8,913 nt of DNA from Syntrophorhabdus sp. (GCA_020724025.1 DYHU01000041.1:10698-19610); one strand, 5' to 3'; counted from the first letter of the stretch, positions 1 through 6,777 are shown. The notes: generated by a model not told the origin, from the letters alone. Made by a program: numbers and translations.

Positions 1-103
1 TGGATGCTCCTTCAGCAAGGTCCTTCCTGACCTTCTGGCAGAGCCGGGATGCCATGCGTATGGCTTGGATGGCGGTGGAGACTTCGAGAGAGGTTTCATC
101 CAT
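1..103 (-). CDS. 3'(2'),5'-bisphosphate nucleotidase, CysQ/SAL1-like (N-terminal fragment)
   Basis: This partial gene runs off the left edge; only 34 codons are present, starting at the ATG at 103. The visible N-terminus (MDETSLEVSTAIQAIRMASR, then LCQKVRKDLAEGAS) has the helix A-x-x-A-x-x-x-A-x-R-L-C-Q-x-V seen at the start of the plant SAL1/yeast Hal2 and CysQ branch of the inositol monophosphatase superfamily. Those enzymes hydrolyse 3'-phosphoadenosine 5'-phosphate to AMP in sulfur assimilation. The Mg2+-binding motifs lie outside the window, so the call rests on this helix alone; another inositol-phosphatase family member is possible. The possible Shine-Dalgarno GGAG (118-115) is 11 nt from the ATG, and it overlaps the edge of the heptad repeat array. 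The gene has the same orientation as the upstream tRNA but lies beyond that transcript's terminator. Confidence 0.55.
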   Translation of the reverse strand, partial: MDETSLEVSTAIQAIRMASRLCQKVRKDLAEGAS

Positions 104-116
104 ATGTTTAAAAACT

Positions 117-237
117 CCAATAACCAAATCTCAATATCCAAATAATAACCAATAACCAAATTCCAATAACCAAACTTGGATATTGGATATTAGAATTTGG
201 AATTTATTTGATTATTGGAGTTTGGAATTTGGTTATT
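117..237. repeat. Heptad CC-N5 / GG-N5 array with central strand switch
   Basis: Dinucleotide CC (one TC) recurs every 7 bp at 117, 124, 131, 138, 149, 156, 163 and 170, with one extra 4 bp after the fourth unit. From 178 the pattern changes strand: GG (or AG/GA) recurs at 178, 185, 192, 199, 210, 217, 224 and 231, again with 4 extra bp after the fourth unit. Units read CCAATAA, CCAAATT, GGATATT, GGAATTT. The arms are largely inverted copies; 151-166 is a perfect 16-bp inverted match to 222-237. Function is unknown. It occupies the whole spacer between the tRNA terminator and the bisphosphate nucleotidase start. Confidence 0.8.
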
Positions 238-266
238 AAAAAAGGAGGGGCTTCTTGACCTCTCCT
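238..266 (-). terminator. Intrinsic terminator after tRNA-Leu
   Basis: On the minus strand AGGAGAGG (266-259) pairs with CCCCTCCT (250-243) with one A-C mismatch and an 8-nt loop, followed at once by a run of T. It lies 15 nt past the CCA end of tRNA-Leu and would end the gap-pgk-tpiA-secG-tRNA transcript. Confidence 0.75.
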
Positions 267-280
267 CTTCTTATTTCAGA

Positions 281-366
281 TGGTGCCGAAGGGGGGATTT
301 GAACCCCCACGGGTTTTGCCCACCACCCCCTCAAGATGGCGTGTCTACCAATTCCACCACTTCGGC
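281..366 (-). tRNA. tRNA-Leu, anticodon GAG
   Basis: This is an 86-nt class II tRNA with the CCA end encoded (283-281). The acceptor stem is GCCGAAG (366-360) with CTTCGGC (291-285), and the discriminator is A at 284. The anticodon stem CCATC/GGTGG encloses the 7-nt loop TTGAGGG, giving anticodon GAG, which reads CUC and CUU leucine codons. A long variable arm (TGGGCAAAACCCG) precedes the T arm with its GGTTCAAAT loop. The gene lies 98 nt after secG in the same direction and may be processed from the operon transcript. Confidence 0.96.
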
Positions 367-386
367 AGTCGATCCGGTGGCAAAAA

Positions 387-460
387 CAGTGCTGCGGTTA
401 TGCAGTATTGCGGTGTTGCAGTTCAAACGGCAGCACAGCAGCACTGCCATACGGCAACAC
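387..460. repeat. GC-rich interleaved inverted repeats between secG and tRNA-Leu
   Basis: CAGTGCTGC (387-395) is inversely repeated at 438-446, and GTGTTGC (413-419) is inversely repeated at 454-460. The two stems interleave rather than nest. The stretch is made of recurring words of the type GCAGTATTGC, GCGGTGTTGC and GCAGCAC. No ORF with coding character is visible. It would be transcribed as the secG 3' region or tRNA leader. Confidence 0.5.
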
Positions 461-464
461 TTCC

Positions 465-791
465 TTACTTCTTCGGTTCAGGTATTGGGGCCTGAGGTTG
501 AACCGGAGCCTTCTGGGGTTCTGCTGGAGCAGTCTGAGCCGGCTTCTCTTTTATGACTGTTGAGACCCGCCTGGTAGAGGCATAGGTCAGTAGGAGCGAG
601 GTGATCATGAAGACCACCGCCGCCACCGTCGTCAGTTTGCTGAGAAATCCCATTGCTCCTGCGCTTCCGAAAAGCGTCTGGCTCGATCCGCCGAAGGCCG
701 CCCCCATCTCCGCCCCCTTCCCTGCCTGAAGAAGGACGATCAGGATGAGGGCAAAACAGACCAGAACGTGCAATACGATGATGATTGTCAT
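465..791 (-). CDS. secG: Preprotein translocase subunit SecG
   Basis: SecG is the small inner-membrane subunit of the SecYEG channel and assists SecA-driven protein export. The chosen start is the ATG at 791, giving 108 residues. The reading frame is open to 923, but the extra 44 codons run through repeat sequence and do not resemble SecG, whereas from this ATG the family N-terminus begins at once. TM1 spans about residues 2-22 (TIIIVLHVLVCFALILIVLL). It is followed by the family signature around 23-43, with GKGAEMGAAFGGSSQTLFGS. TM2 spans about 53-71. The tail after residue 75 is rich in Pro, Ala, Gln and Lys, usual for SecG and poorly conserved. A GGAG Shine-Dalgarno (805-802) sits 10 nt upstream. 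Position after tpiA and before tRNA-Leu is a familiar arrangement in deltaproteobacteria. Confidence 0.95.
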   Translation of the reverse strand: MTIIIVLHVLVCFALILIVLLQAGKGAEMGAAFGGSSQTLFGSAGAMGFLSKLTTVAAVVFMITSLLLTYASTRRVSTVIKEKPAQTAPAEPQKAPVQPQAPIPEPKK

Positions 792-840
792 AAAATCAAA
801 ACTCCACTTTTTTATTTTTGCACTGAAAGAAGTTAAATTT

Positions 841-900
841 CCAACAATCAAATTCCAATCCCGCCAAGGCGGGACCAAATAATTCCCAATTACCAACCAA
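841..900. repeat. Broken heptad array, left part of tpiA-secG spacer
   Basis: The words AACAATC, AAATTCC and AATTACC match the heptad units of 117-237. The run is interrupted by the small palindrome at 859-874. If the palindrome and one flanking CCAA are removed, the text reads TTCCAAATAATTCCC, which matches TCCAAATAATAACC at 137-150. Confidence 0.6.
859..874. repeat. Mini-palindrome insertion, copy 1 (CCAA flanks)
   Basis: TCCCGCC-AA-GGCGGGA is a 7-bp stem with a 2-nt centre. It is flanked by direct repeats CCAA at 855-858 and 875-878, spaced 20 bp apart. The repeats fit a target-site duplication. Confidence 0.65.
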
Positions 901-915
901 AAATATTTAAAGTTT

Positions 916-964
916 CCCCTCACCCTTCCCCTCTCCCCTTAGGGGAGAGGGAGAGGGTGAGGGG
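916..964. repeat. Long C/G-rich hairpin in tpiA-secG spacer
   Basis: A 23-bp inverted repeat (916-938 with 942-964; 21 of 23 positions pair) has a 3-nt TTA centre. The arms are CCCCTCACCC...CTCTCCCC and its complement. It is of the same type as the CCCTCCCC hairpins at 3044-3120 and 7740-7864, so it appears to be a dispersed repeat family. It is strong enough to fold in the operon mRNA, but no T-run follows, so I do not call it a terminator. Confidence 0.8.
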
Positions 965-994
965 GTTGAGATTTGGTTATTATTTGATGATTGG

Positions 995-1037
995 CCTGCC
1001 TGCGCGAAGTCCCGCCCAACGGGACGAAGGCAGGTGC
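995..1037. repeat. CCTGCCT...AGGCAGG hairpin element with TTGG flanks
   Basis: CCTGCCT (995-1001) pairs with AGGCAGG (1028-1034). The element is bounded by TTGG direct repeats (991-994, 1038-1041). A second, smaller palindrome lies inside it (1010-1024), so the element appears nested. Confidence 0.55.
1010..1024. repeat. Mini-palindrome insertion, copy 3 (CGAAG flanks)
   Basis: TCCCG-CCCAA-CGGGA (15 bp) is flanked by direct repeats CGAAG at 1005-1009 and 1025-1029, again 20 bp apart. Removing 20 bp leaves a simple hairpin, CCTGCCT-GCGCGA-AGGCAGG. The core is shorter than in copies 1 and 2 and its loop differs. Confidence 0.55.
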
Positions 1038-1067
1038 TTGGTTATTGGATATTTGGTTTTATTTATA

Positions 1068-1832
1068 TCACATTTCTTTAAATCTGACAATCCTTGAGAA
1101 AGACTCTGCGCTCAGGCTTGCCCCTCCAACAAGGGCTCCATCAATATCCTCCTGATCCATCAGACCCTTGCAATTCTCCGGAGTGACACTCCCCCCGTAC
1201 TGAATCCGGATCCCTTCCGAAATTCCACCTGAATAGAGCTTTTCGATCTTCTGGCGGATGAATCGATGTGCTTCTTGGGCCTGCTGGGGAGTGGCTGTCT
1301 TCCCTGTCCCAATCGCCCACACCGGTTCATAGGCGACGACAATATCTCTCGCTTCCTTCTCTCCAAGGTCTTTGAGGCCTCCTTCGACCTGCCTCTCAAT
1401 CACGGAGAATGTCTTTCCCCCCTCCCTCTCCCTTAAGGTCTCACCGATGCAGAAGATAACCTTCAAATCATACCTCAGGGCCGCCTTTATCCTGCGGTTC
1501 ACCGTCTCGTCTGTCTCACCGAAATACTGTCTTCTCTCGGAATGGCCGATGATCGCATACCGGCAATTGATCTCCTTAAGCATAACCGGAGAGATTTCTC
1601 CCGTGAAGGCGCCCTTCTCCTCCCAGAAAAGATTCTGGCCAGCTAAATGGATGGAAGATCCCTTCAATTCTTGAGAGACAGGATATAGAGCGGTAAAGGG
1701 GGGAGCAATGGCCACCTCCACATCCTCGATGCCTTTCAGAGAAATCTTTAACTCCCTGACAAGACCGAGGGCCTCCTCGACCGTCTTATTCATCTTCCAG
1801 TTGCCTGCGATGAAGGGTAGTCTTTCCATCAT
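1068..1832 (-). CDS. tpiA: Triosephosphate isomerase
   Basis: This cytosolic enzyme interconverts dihydroxyacetone phosphate and glyceraldehyde 3-phosphate. The 254-residue length is normal for the family. The (beta/alpha)8 barrel hallmarks are all present: GNWKMN at 10-15 with the catalytic Lys13; IIGHSERR around His97, the electrophilic residue; AYEPVWAIGTG at 167-177 with catalytic Glu169 and the start of flexible loop 6; YGGSV at 212-216; and GALVGGASL at 232-240, which binds phosphate. Two ATG codons are in tandem. The first (1832) overlaps the pgk stop as ATGA. The second (1829) lies 6 nt after the AAGGA Shine-Dalgarno, against 3 nt for the first, and gives MERLPFIAGNWKMN, so it may be the true start. 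The overlap suggests translational coupling with pgk. Confidence 0.98.
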   Translation of the reverse strand: MMERLPFIAGNWKMNKTVEEALGLVRELKISLKGIEDVEVAIAPPFTALYPVSQELKGSSIHLAGQNLFWEEKGAFTGEISPVMLKEINCRYAIIGHSERRQYFGETDETVNRRIKAALRYDLKVIFCIGETLREREGGKTFSVIERQVEGGLKDLGEKEARDIVVAYEPVWAIGTGKTATPQQAQEAHRFIRQKIEKLYSGGISEGIRIQYGGSVTPENCKGLMDQEDIDGALVGGASLSAESFSRIVRFKEM

Positions 1833-3019
1833 CCGTCCTTTCTCAGAGCCTCGATCCCCGGCAATTTTCTTCCCTCAATAAATTCAAGGGATGCCCCTCC
1901 GCCGGTGGAGATGTGTCCGATTTGATCTGCGACTCCAGCCTGATTCACCGCCGCCACAGAATCCCCTCCTCCGACGATGCTGAAGCCAGAAGAGCCGGCA
2001 ACAGCCTTTGCAATCGCAAATGTCCCCCGGCTGAAAGGCTCCATCTCAAAGACGCCCATCGGTCCGTTCCAGAAGATTGTTCTGGCGGACAGAATTTCTT
2101 CTGAAAATAACCTTACTGTTTCCGGACCGATATCGAGGCAGACCCAATCGTTGGGAATATTCTCGTTGTTCACAATCTCTCTCTCTGCCTGGACATCCAT
2201 CCTTTCTGCGGCAACATGATCAGAGGGAAGGAGGAATTTTATCTTCCCCTTCACTTCTTCGAGAAGATTAAGCGAGAGTCCGATTTGATCTCCCTCCACC
2301 AGTGATTTTCCAACTTCAAACCCTTTTGCCTTCAGGAAGGTGTAGGCCATCCCCCCTCCGACGAGAAGGGTGGTCACCTTATCCAAAAGATTCTGAATCA
2401 CCCCGATCTTATCGGAGACCTTTGCGCCCCCCAGGATGGCGACATAAGGTTTCTCGGGATGGACTAATGCCTTCTCTAAACTTTCGATCTCCTTCACCAT
2501 TAAAAACCCAGCTGCAACGGTCTGTACATATTGTGTCATTCCTACGGTGGAGGAATGGGCACGGTGGGCAGCGCCAAAGGCGTCATTGACATAAACCTCA
2601 CAGAGGGAAGCCAGGGCCTTTGAAAAGGATTCTTCATTCTTCTCCTCCTCCGGATGAAACCGAAGGTTTTCGAGGAGAAGGACATCTCCCTCTTTCATCC
2701 CTTCGATCTGCTTCCTGACTTCCTCTCCAACACAATCCGGAGCCAGAGATACCTTCCCTCCGAGCAATCTCGACAACCTTTCCGCAACGGGGAATAAACT
2801 ATATCTGGGATCTCTCTTCCCTTTGGGCCTTCCCAGGTGGGAGGCAAGAACTACCTTCCCGCCTGCTTCCTTCACAAAGCGGATCGTGGGCAGAGAGCAG
2901 ACGATCCGGGTCTCATCGGTAATTTCATTCTTTTCGCTGAGGGGAACATTAAAATCGACGCGGATGAAGACCCGCTTTCCTTTTAAATTGATCTGGTCGA
3001 CCCTTTGGATGCCCAACAT
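1829..3019 (-). CDS. pgk: Phosphoglycerate kinase
   Basis: This enzyme transfers phosphate from 1,3-bisphosphoglycerate to ADP, the first ATP-yielding step of lower glycolysis, and runs in reverse in gluconeogenesis and carbon fixation. At 396 residues it is full length. Visible motifs in order are RVDFNVPL (20-27), the substrate-binding ASHLGRPKG (59-67), LLLENLRFHPEEE (114-126), NDAFGAAHRAHSS (145-157), ILGGAKVSDKI (195-205), WNGPMGVFE (317-325) and the nucleotide-binding GGGDS (350-354), then ISTGGGASLEF (370-380). The start at 3019 has GGAG 3 nt upstream, a tight but usable spacing; translation begins with the usual short lead into the first beta strand. The stop overlaps tpiA by 4 nt. 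The 123-nt gap to gap is filled by hairpin repeats. Confidence 0.98.
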   Translation of the reverse strand: MLGIQRVDQINLKGKRVFIRVDFNVPLSEKNEITDETRIVCSLPTIRFVKEAGGKVVLASHLGRPKGKRDPRYSLFPVAERLSRLLGGKVSLAPDCVGEEVRKQIEGMKEGDVLLLENLRFHPEEEKNEESFSKALASLCEVYVNDAFGAAHRAHSSTVGMTQYVQTVAAGFLMVKEIESLEKALVHPEKPYVAILGGAKVSDKIGVIQNLLDKVTTLLVGGGMAYTFLKAKGFEVGKSLVEGDQIGLSLNLLEEVKGKIKFLLPSDHVAAERMDVQAEREIVNNENIPNDWVCLDIGPETVRLFSEEILSARTIFWNGPMGVFEMEPFSRGTFAIAKAVAGSSGFSIVGGGDSVAAVNQAGVADQIGHISTGGGASLEFIEGRKLPGIEALRKDG

Positions 3020-3043
3020 TCACTCCAATCTCACCCCCACCCT

Positions 3044-3120
3044 TTCCCTCCCCCGTCAATGGGGAGGGAATATTCTTAAAGAAACAAAGAATTATCCCCT
3101 CCCTTGGCGGGAGGGGATAA
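3044..3120. repeat. Paired C/G-rich hairpins in gap-pgk spacer
   Basis: Two perfect stems occur in tandem: TTCCCTCCCC (3044-3053) with GGGGAGGGAA (3061-3070), and TTATCCCCTCCC (3092-3103) with GGGAGGGGATAA (3109-3120). The wider flanks (CCCCACCC near 3036, GGGGAGGGGG near 3122) are also complementary. The unit belongs to the same family as 916-964 and 7740-7864. As RNA it could shape mRNA stability between gap and pgk. Confidence 0.8.
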
Positions 3121-3142
3121 AGGGGAGGGGGAAGAAAAACCG

Positions 3143-4225
<1,083 letters not shown>

Positions 4226-4227
4226 CT

Positions 4228-4337
4228 GGATTCCCGTTCCCCGCTTTTCCGGGGACAAGTTTACCCCTGCGAAAGCAGGGGGGAATGATATTTTCATTCA
4301 TTGGGCGGTAGTCGTCATTCCTGCGGAAGCAGGAATC
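4228..4337. repeat. Dispersed hairpin repeats of the ATTCCTGC-GNAA-GCAGGAAT family
   Basis: The spacer holds two units. The first (4228-4286) has GGATTCCC at one end and GGGAAT at the other, enclosing TCCCCG-6 nt-CGGGGA (4238-4255) and CCCCTGC-GAAA-GCAGGGG (4264-4281). The second (4314-4337) is ATTCCTGC-GGAA-GCAGGAAT with GTC before it and CCA after. Both hairpins have GNRA-type loops. Related sequence is at 6778-6851. Similar 'GTCATTCCTGCGAAAGCAGG' repeats are widespread in bacterial intergenic DNA. Confidence 0.75.
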
Positions 4338-4503
4338 CAATATATTTGATTTAATTATTAATGAAAAAACGCTCAATTTAGATTTTATTATATATCCTTT
4401 TTTCCCCTCCTTCGTCAATATTTTTAGGAGACTGAAGAAAAAATTTCTAAATCTTCCCAAAGAAATAAAAAACTGGTATATTAGGGCCATTAGGAAGGGT
4501 GAC

Positions 4504-5466
4504 GTGGAAAGAAAAAAACATACGAATAGAGATCGAACTATATTAGAGATCGTGCAAGGGCTTTTCCACTCTCAGATCGCTTTCCAGGAGATCTTTAAAA
4601 GATACAGGGAGGGTCGGCTCCATTTTTCAGACATCGGAAACTGGGTGGATGATAGGGGTCAGAGCCCTCTCTACAACCTGAAGGAACAATCCCATTCCCT
4701 CTTCCGGAATAAGGGAAAAGAGCCTTTCCAGAAAAATGAATGGCTCCTCGACCTGGTCATCGGATCCATCTTTCACGAAGCCATGAAGTTAAGGGAAAAT
4801 ATCTATCAACTCGAAATCTATCGCCCCAAGTATCTTAAATATAAACTCCATGCTGGAAAATCCGCTTATGAAAGGGACTATTCCCAGCAATTTGAGCGGA
4901 TCATCTCAAAGGCGGAACAGGGTGTGCTTCTGGGTATATCGGAAATGCGATCCCTCTTCCATGATGCCATGGAGCAGCTAATTGATCTCTTTAAAGAAAA
5001 TGGCCGGAATCCCTATCTGGTCCGATTCCTTCTGGAGCACTATTCCCTTCTTCAGAAGGTTTATGGTTCTCAAAGGGGAAAAGAGATCTTCGGTTTCATC
5101 TTTGAGAGGGGATTGCAGGAGGCTTATGATCGGGCGGGTCGCAGTTATCTCTTGAGCGGACATTATGATCTCTCCTCCCGTTATTTTTCAAAAGCCTTGA
5201 AGCTGGGACCTCCTCATAACGAGCTCCGTTTTTTGCTTTACTTCAGCCTCGGAATGAATGCCTATTACAGAAATGCTTACCCGAGGACCCTGTCCTTCTG
5301 GGGAAAACTGATTTCCATCCGGTTGAAGAATAATTTTAAAAAACATTATGCCAGGCAACTCGAGGAGGTCTGCCACAAGATGACTTCGGAATTAAACGAG
5401 GAGGGAAGACTCAAACTGGCCCAAAAGGCGCATTCCCTTGCCGATCAGATTAAAAAAATGTTATGA
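4504..5466 (+). CDS. Unrecognised alpha-helical protein with TPR-like repeats
   Basis: I do not recognise this 320-residue protein. It starts with GTG at 4504, supported by AGGAAGGG ending 4 nt upstream; no ATG lies nearby in frame. It is soluble, basic and almost wholly helical by eye, with no signal peptide or TM segment. Residues 207-238 (AYDRAGRSYLLSGHYDLSSR, then YFSKALKLGPPH) fit a TPR unit, with the expected small residue, G/Y and A positions, and 241-275 looks like a second, weaker one. The N-terminal half (10-165) has no motif I can name. The C-terminus (285-320) is charged and could be coiled coil. It ends 22 nt before the zinc-ribbon gene and is likely cotranscribed with it. A scaffold or adaptor role is possible from the TPRs but is inference. 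Confidence 0.85.
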   Translation: MERKKHTNRDRTILEIVQGLFHSQIAFQEIFKRYREGRLHFSDIGNWVDDRGQSPLYNLKEQSHSLFRNKGKEPFQKNEWLLDLVIGSIFHEAMKLRENIYQLEIYRPKYLKYKLHAGKSAYERDYSQQFERIISKAEQGVLLGISEMRSLFHDAMEQLIDLFKENGRNPYLVRFLLEHYSLLQKVYGSQRGKEIFGFIFERGLQEAYDRAGRSYLLSGHYDLSSRYFSKALKLGPPHNELRFLLYFSLGMNAYYRNAYPRTLSFWGKLISIRLKNNFKKHYARQLEEVCHKMTSELNEEGRLKLAQKAHSLADQIKKML

Positions 5467-5488
5467 TAATTTTTAAGGAGTAAGTGCG

Positions 5489-5710
5489 ATGCCGATCTAT
5501 GAATATCATTGCAGCCGATGTGATCATGAGTTTGAAAAACTGGTTTTCAACTCCTCTGAAAAGATCACCTGCCCTGAATGCAAAAGCAAGAAAGTGAGCC
5601 GGATGATGTCCGCCTTCGCCTTTTCAAGCGGCGGAAAGTTCAAGAGCACCGCCAGCTCCTCCTGCAGCAGTTGCTCCTCCACCAGTTGCTCCACCTGCGG
5701 CTCCAGCTAA
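5489..5710 (+). CDS. FmdB-family zinc ribbon protein with Ser/Cys-rich tail
   Basis: This small 73-residue protein opens with MPIYEYHCSRCDHEFEKL, the signature of the FmdB/CxxC zinc ribbon family. Cys8/Cys11 and Cys28/Cys31 form two CxxC knuckles that should bind one Zn2+. The family was named as putative regulators of formamidase or amidase genes in Methylophilus, but its general function is not established. Residues 53-73 are almost only Ser, Cys and Thr and contain four more cysteines as CSSC (59-62) and CSTC (67-70), a tail often seen in deltaproteobacterial members. The start has AAGGAG 8 nt upstream. The gene follows the TPR-like gene by 22 nt and is read into the octad array that separates it from the convergent radical SAM gene. 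Confidence 0.93.
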   Translation: MPIYEYHCSRCDHEFEKLVFNSSEKITCPECKSKKVSRMMSAFAFSSGGKFKSTASSSCSSCSSTSCSTCGSS

Positions 5711-5711
5711 T

Positions 5712-5794
5712 GGAAAGATGGAATATTGGATAATTGGAATAATGGATTTCAAACCCAATATTCCACTATTCCATTGTTCCATTATTCCAATTTA
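5712..5794. repeat. Octad GG-N6 / CC-N6 array between convergent genes
   Basis: GG occurs at 5712, 5720, 5728, 5736 and 5744, exactly 8 bp apart. After 3 nt (AAC), CC occurs at 5755, 5763, 5771, 5779 and 5787, again 8 bp apart. Units are GGAATATT, GGATAATT, GGAATAAT, then CCAATATT, CCATTATT and so on. Perfect inverted repeats are 5719-5729 with 5755-5765 (11 bp) and 5733-5746 with 5778-5791 (14 bp), and these interleave. The array fills the entire spacer and its last unit includes the stop codon of the radical SAM gene. It may act as a two-way transcription end, though there is no T-run. Confidence 0.85.
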
Positions 5795-6715
5795 GAGGTT
5801 CGTCAGGTGCCGTCTTGCCTCCATCTCCTTCCTCAGCGACACATCTTCGTGAAGGTCTTTTAAAACTACATCAATCAACCGAATCATCTCCTCTTTTTCC
5901 TCCGGCAGTTTGCCATGGAGGGGAACGAGGTTCGAGATATGATCGCTTAAAAATTGGGAAGTGACCTGGAGTTCTTTTAGAAGGAGTCTTGTCTCTTTTA
6001 AAATCGTCTCCGGCGATGCCAGTTGGAAGCGGCCCTCCTCAATGGCCTCGTAAAGAAGGGAGTTGGGTTGGGGAATGAATGTCCGGACGCGTATGAAATG
6101 GGGGTCGATCTGATTCAGAACATCCGCGGTTCCCCTCGCATGTTGCTCCCACTTTTCTTCTCCGCCGATTCCCAGCAAAACATATAAGGAGTATTCAAAC
6201 CCTGCTTGCTTCGCCTTTCTCCCTGCTTCGATCATCTCTTCTGGACTTGCCCCTTTATCGATCTCTTTTAAAAGCTCCCTATCTCCGGTTTCAAGGCCCA
6301 CATGGAGTCTGTTCAACCCTGCCTCATAGATCTTCCTTAAATCCTCGATGGGTTTCTTTGCAATCGTCTTCGTCCTTGCATAACTGGTCACCCGTTCAAT
6401 ATGAGGGAAAGAAGAATACAAACCATTTAAAATCTTGACCAACTCCTCTGTCTTGAGAACCAGGCTGTTGGAATCTCCGATAAAGACGGTTCGGACTCTA
6501 TCACTGTACAGTTCCCTGGCCATGGTGATATCCTCAAGCACCTCCTCCAGTTCTCTCCTCTCGAATTTCATCCCTTTATACATAGAACAGAAAGTGCACC
6601 GGTTCCAGGGACATCCCCTCGTCACCCTCAACAGGAGGCTGTTTGCTTCGCTCGGAGGCCGAAAAGGTGGAAAGTCATAATCTCTTCTTCTCAATCCGAA
6701 TCTTCCAAGGGTCAT
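5792..6715 (-). CDS. Radical SAM protein with CX4CX2C iron-sulfur motif
   Basis: This 307-residue protein belongs to the radical SAM superfamily: a 4Fe-4S cluster cleaves S-adenosylmethionine to a 5'-deoxyadenosyl radical. The cluster motif is GCPWNRCTFC, with Cys35, Cys40 and Cys43, so the spacing is CX4CX2C rather than the common CX3CX2C. The preceding PPSEANSLLLRVTRGC and following SMYKGMKF match a widespread uncharacterised family that I recall sharing this spacing. Downstream, VFIGDSNSL (97-105) and GLNRLHVGLETG (132-143) are barrel strands typical of the HemN/Elp3-like part of the superfamily. No B12-binding, SPASM or TRAM domain is evident. The start has GAGG 6 nt upstream. The substrate is unknown. 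Confidence 0.9.
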   Translation of the reverse strand: MTLGRFGLRRRDYDFPPFRPPSEANSLLLRVTRGCPWNRCTFCSMYKGMKFERRELEEVLEDITMARELYSDRVRTVFIGDSNSLVLKTEELVKILNGLYSSFPHIERVTSYARTKTIAKKPIEDLRKIYEAGLNRLHVGLETGDRELLKEIDKGASPEEMIEAGRKAKQAGFEYSLYVLLGIGGEEKWEQHARGTADVLNQIDPHFIRVRTFIPQPNSLLYEAIEEGRFQLASPETILKETRLLLKELQVTSQFLSDHISNLVPLHGKLPEEKEEMIRLIDVVLKDLHEDVSLRKEMEARRHLTNL

Positions 6716-6777
6716 AACTTACCTCACTGAAAATATTAAGTGAACTATATACAGCGACTTAAATCATAGCAAAGAAC

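Larger units (their letters stand above)
971..1056. repeat. Broken heptad array, right part of tpiA-secG spacer
   Basis: GG-phased units (GGTTATTATTT, GATGATT, GGTTATT, GGATATTT) match the right arm of the array at 117-237. The run is interrupted by a hairpin element at 995-1037 flanked by TTGG at 991-994 and 1038-1041. Removing the element and one TTGG joins GATGATT directly to GGTTATT and restores the 7-bp phase. Confidence 0.6.

Noticed and set aside
117..237. CRISPR array
   Set aside because: The unit is 7 bp without unique spacers, and no cas gene is nearby.
215..563. Plus-strand open frames across the tRNA and secG end
   Set aside because: They run antisense through tRNA-Leu and secG and give low-complexity, unfamiliar products.
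792..923. N-terminal 44-codon extension of secG
   Set aside because: The added residues are translated from repeat sequence and do not resemble SecG; TM1 begins right at the ATG at 791, which has its own GGAG.
916..964. Intrinsic terminator between tpiA and secG
   Set aside because: The stem is strong but has no T-run on either side and belongs to a dispersed repeat family.
4238..4255. Fourth mini-palindrome copy (TCCCCG...CGGGGA)
   Set aside because: It lacks the 20-bp-spaced flanking direct repeat seen at the other three and has a different core.
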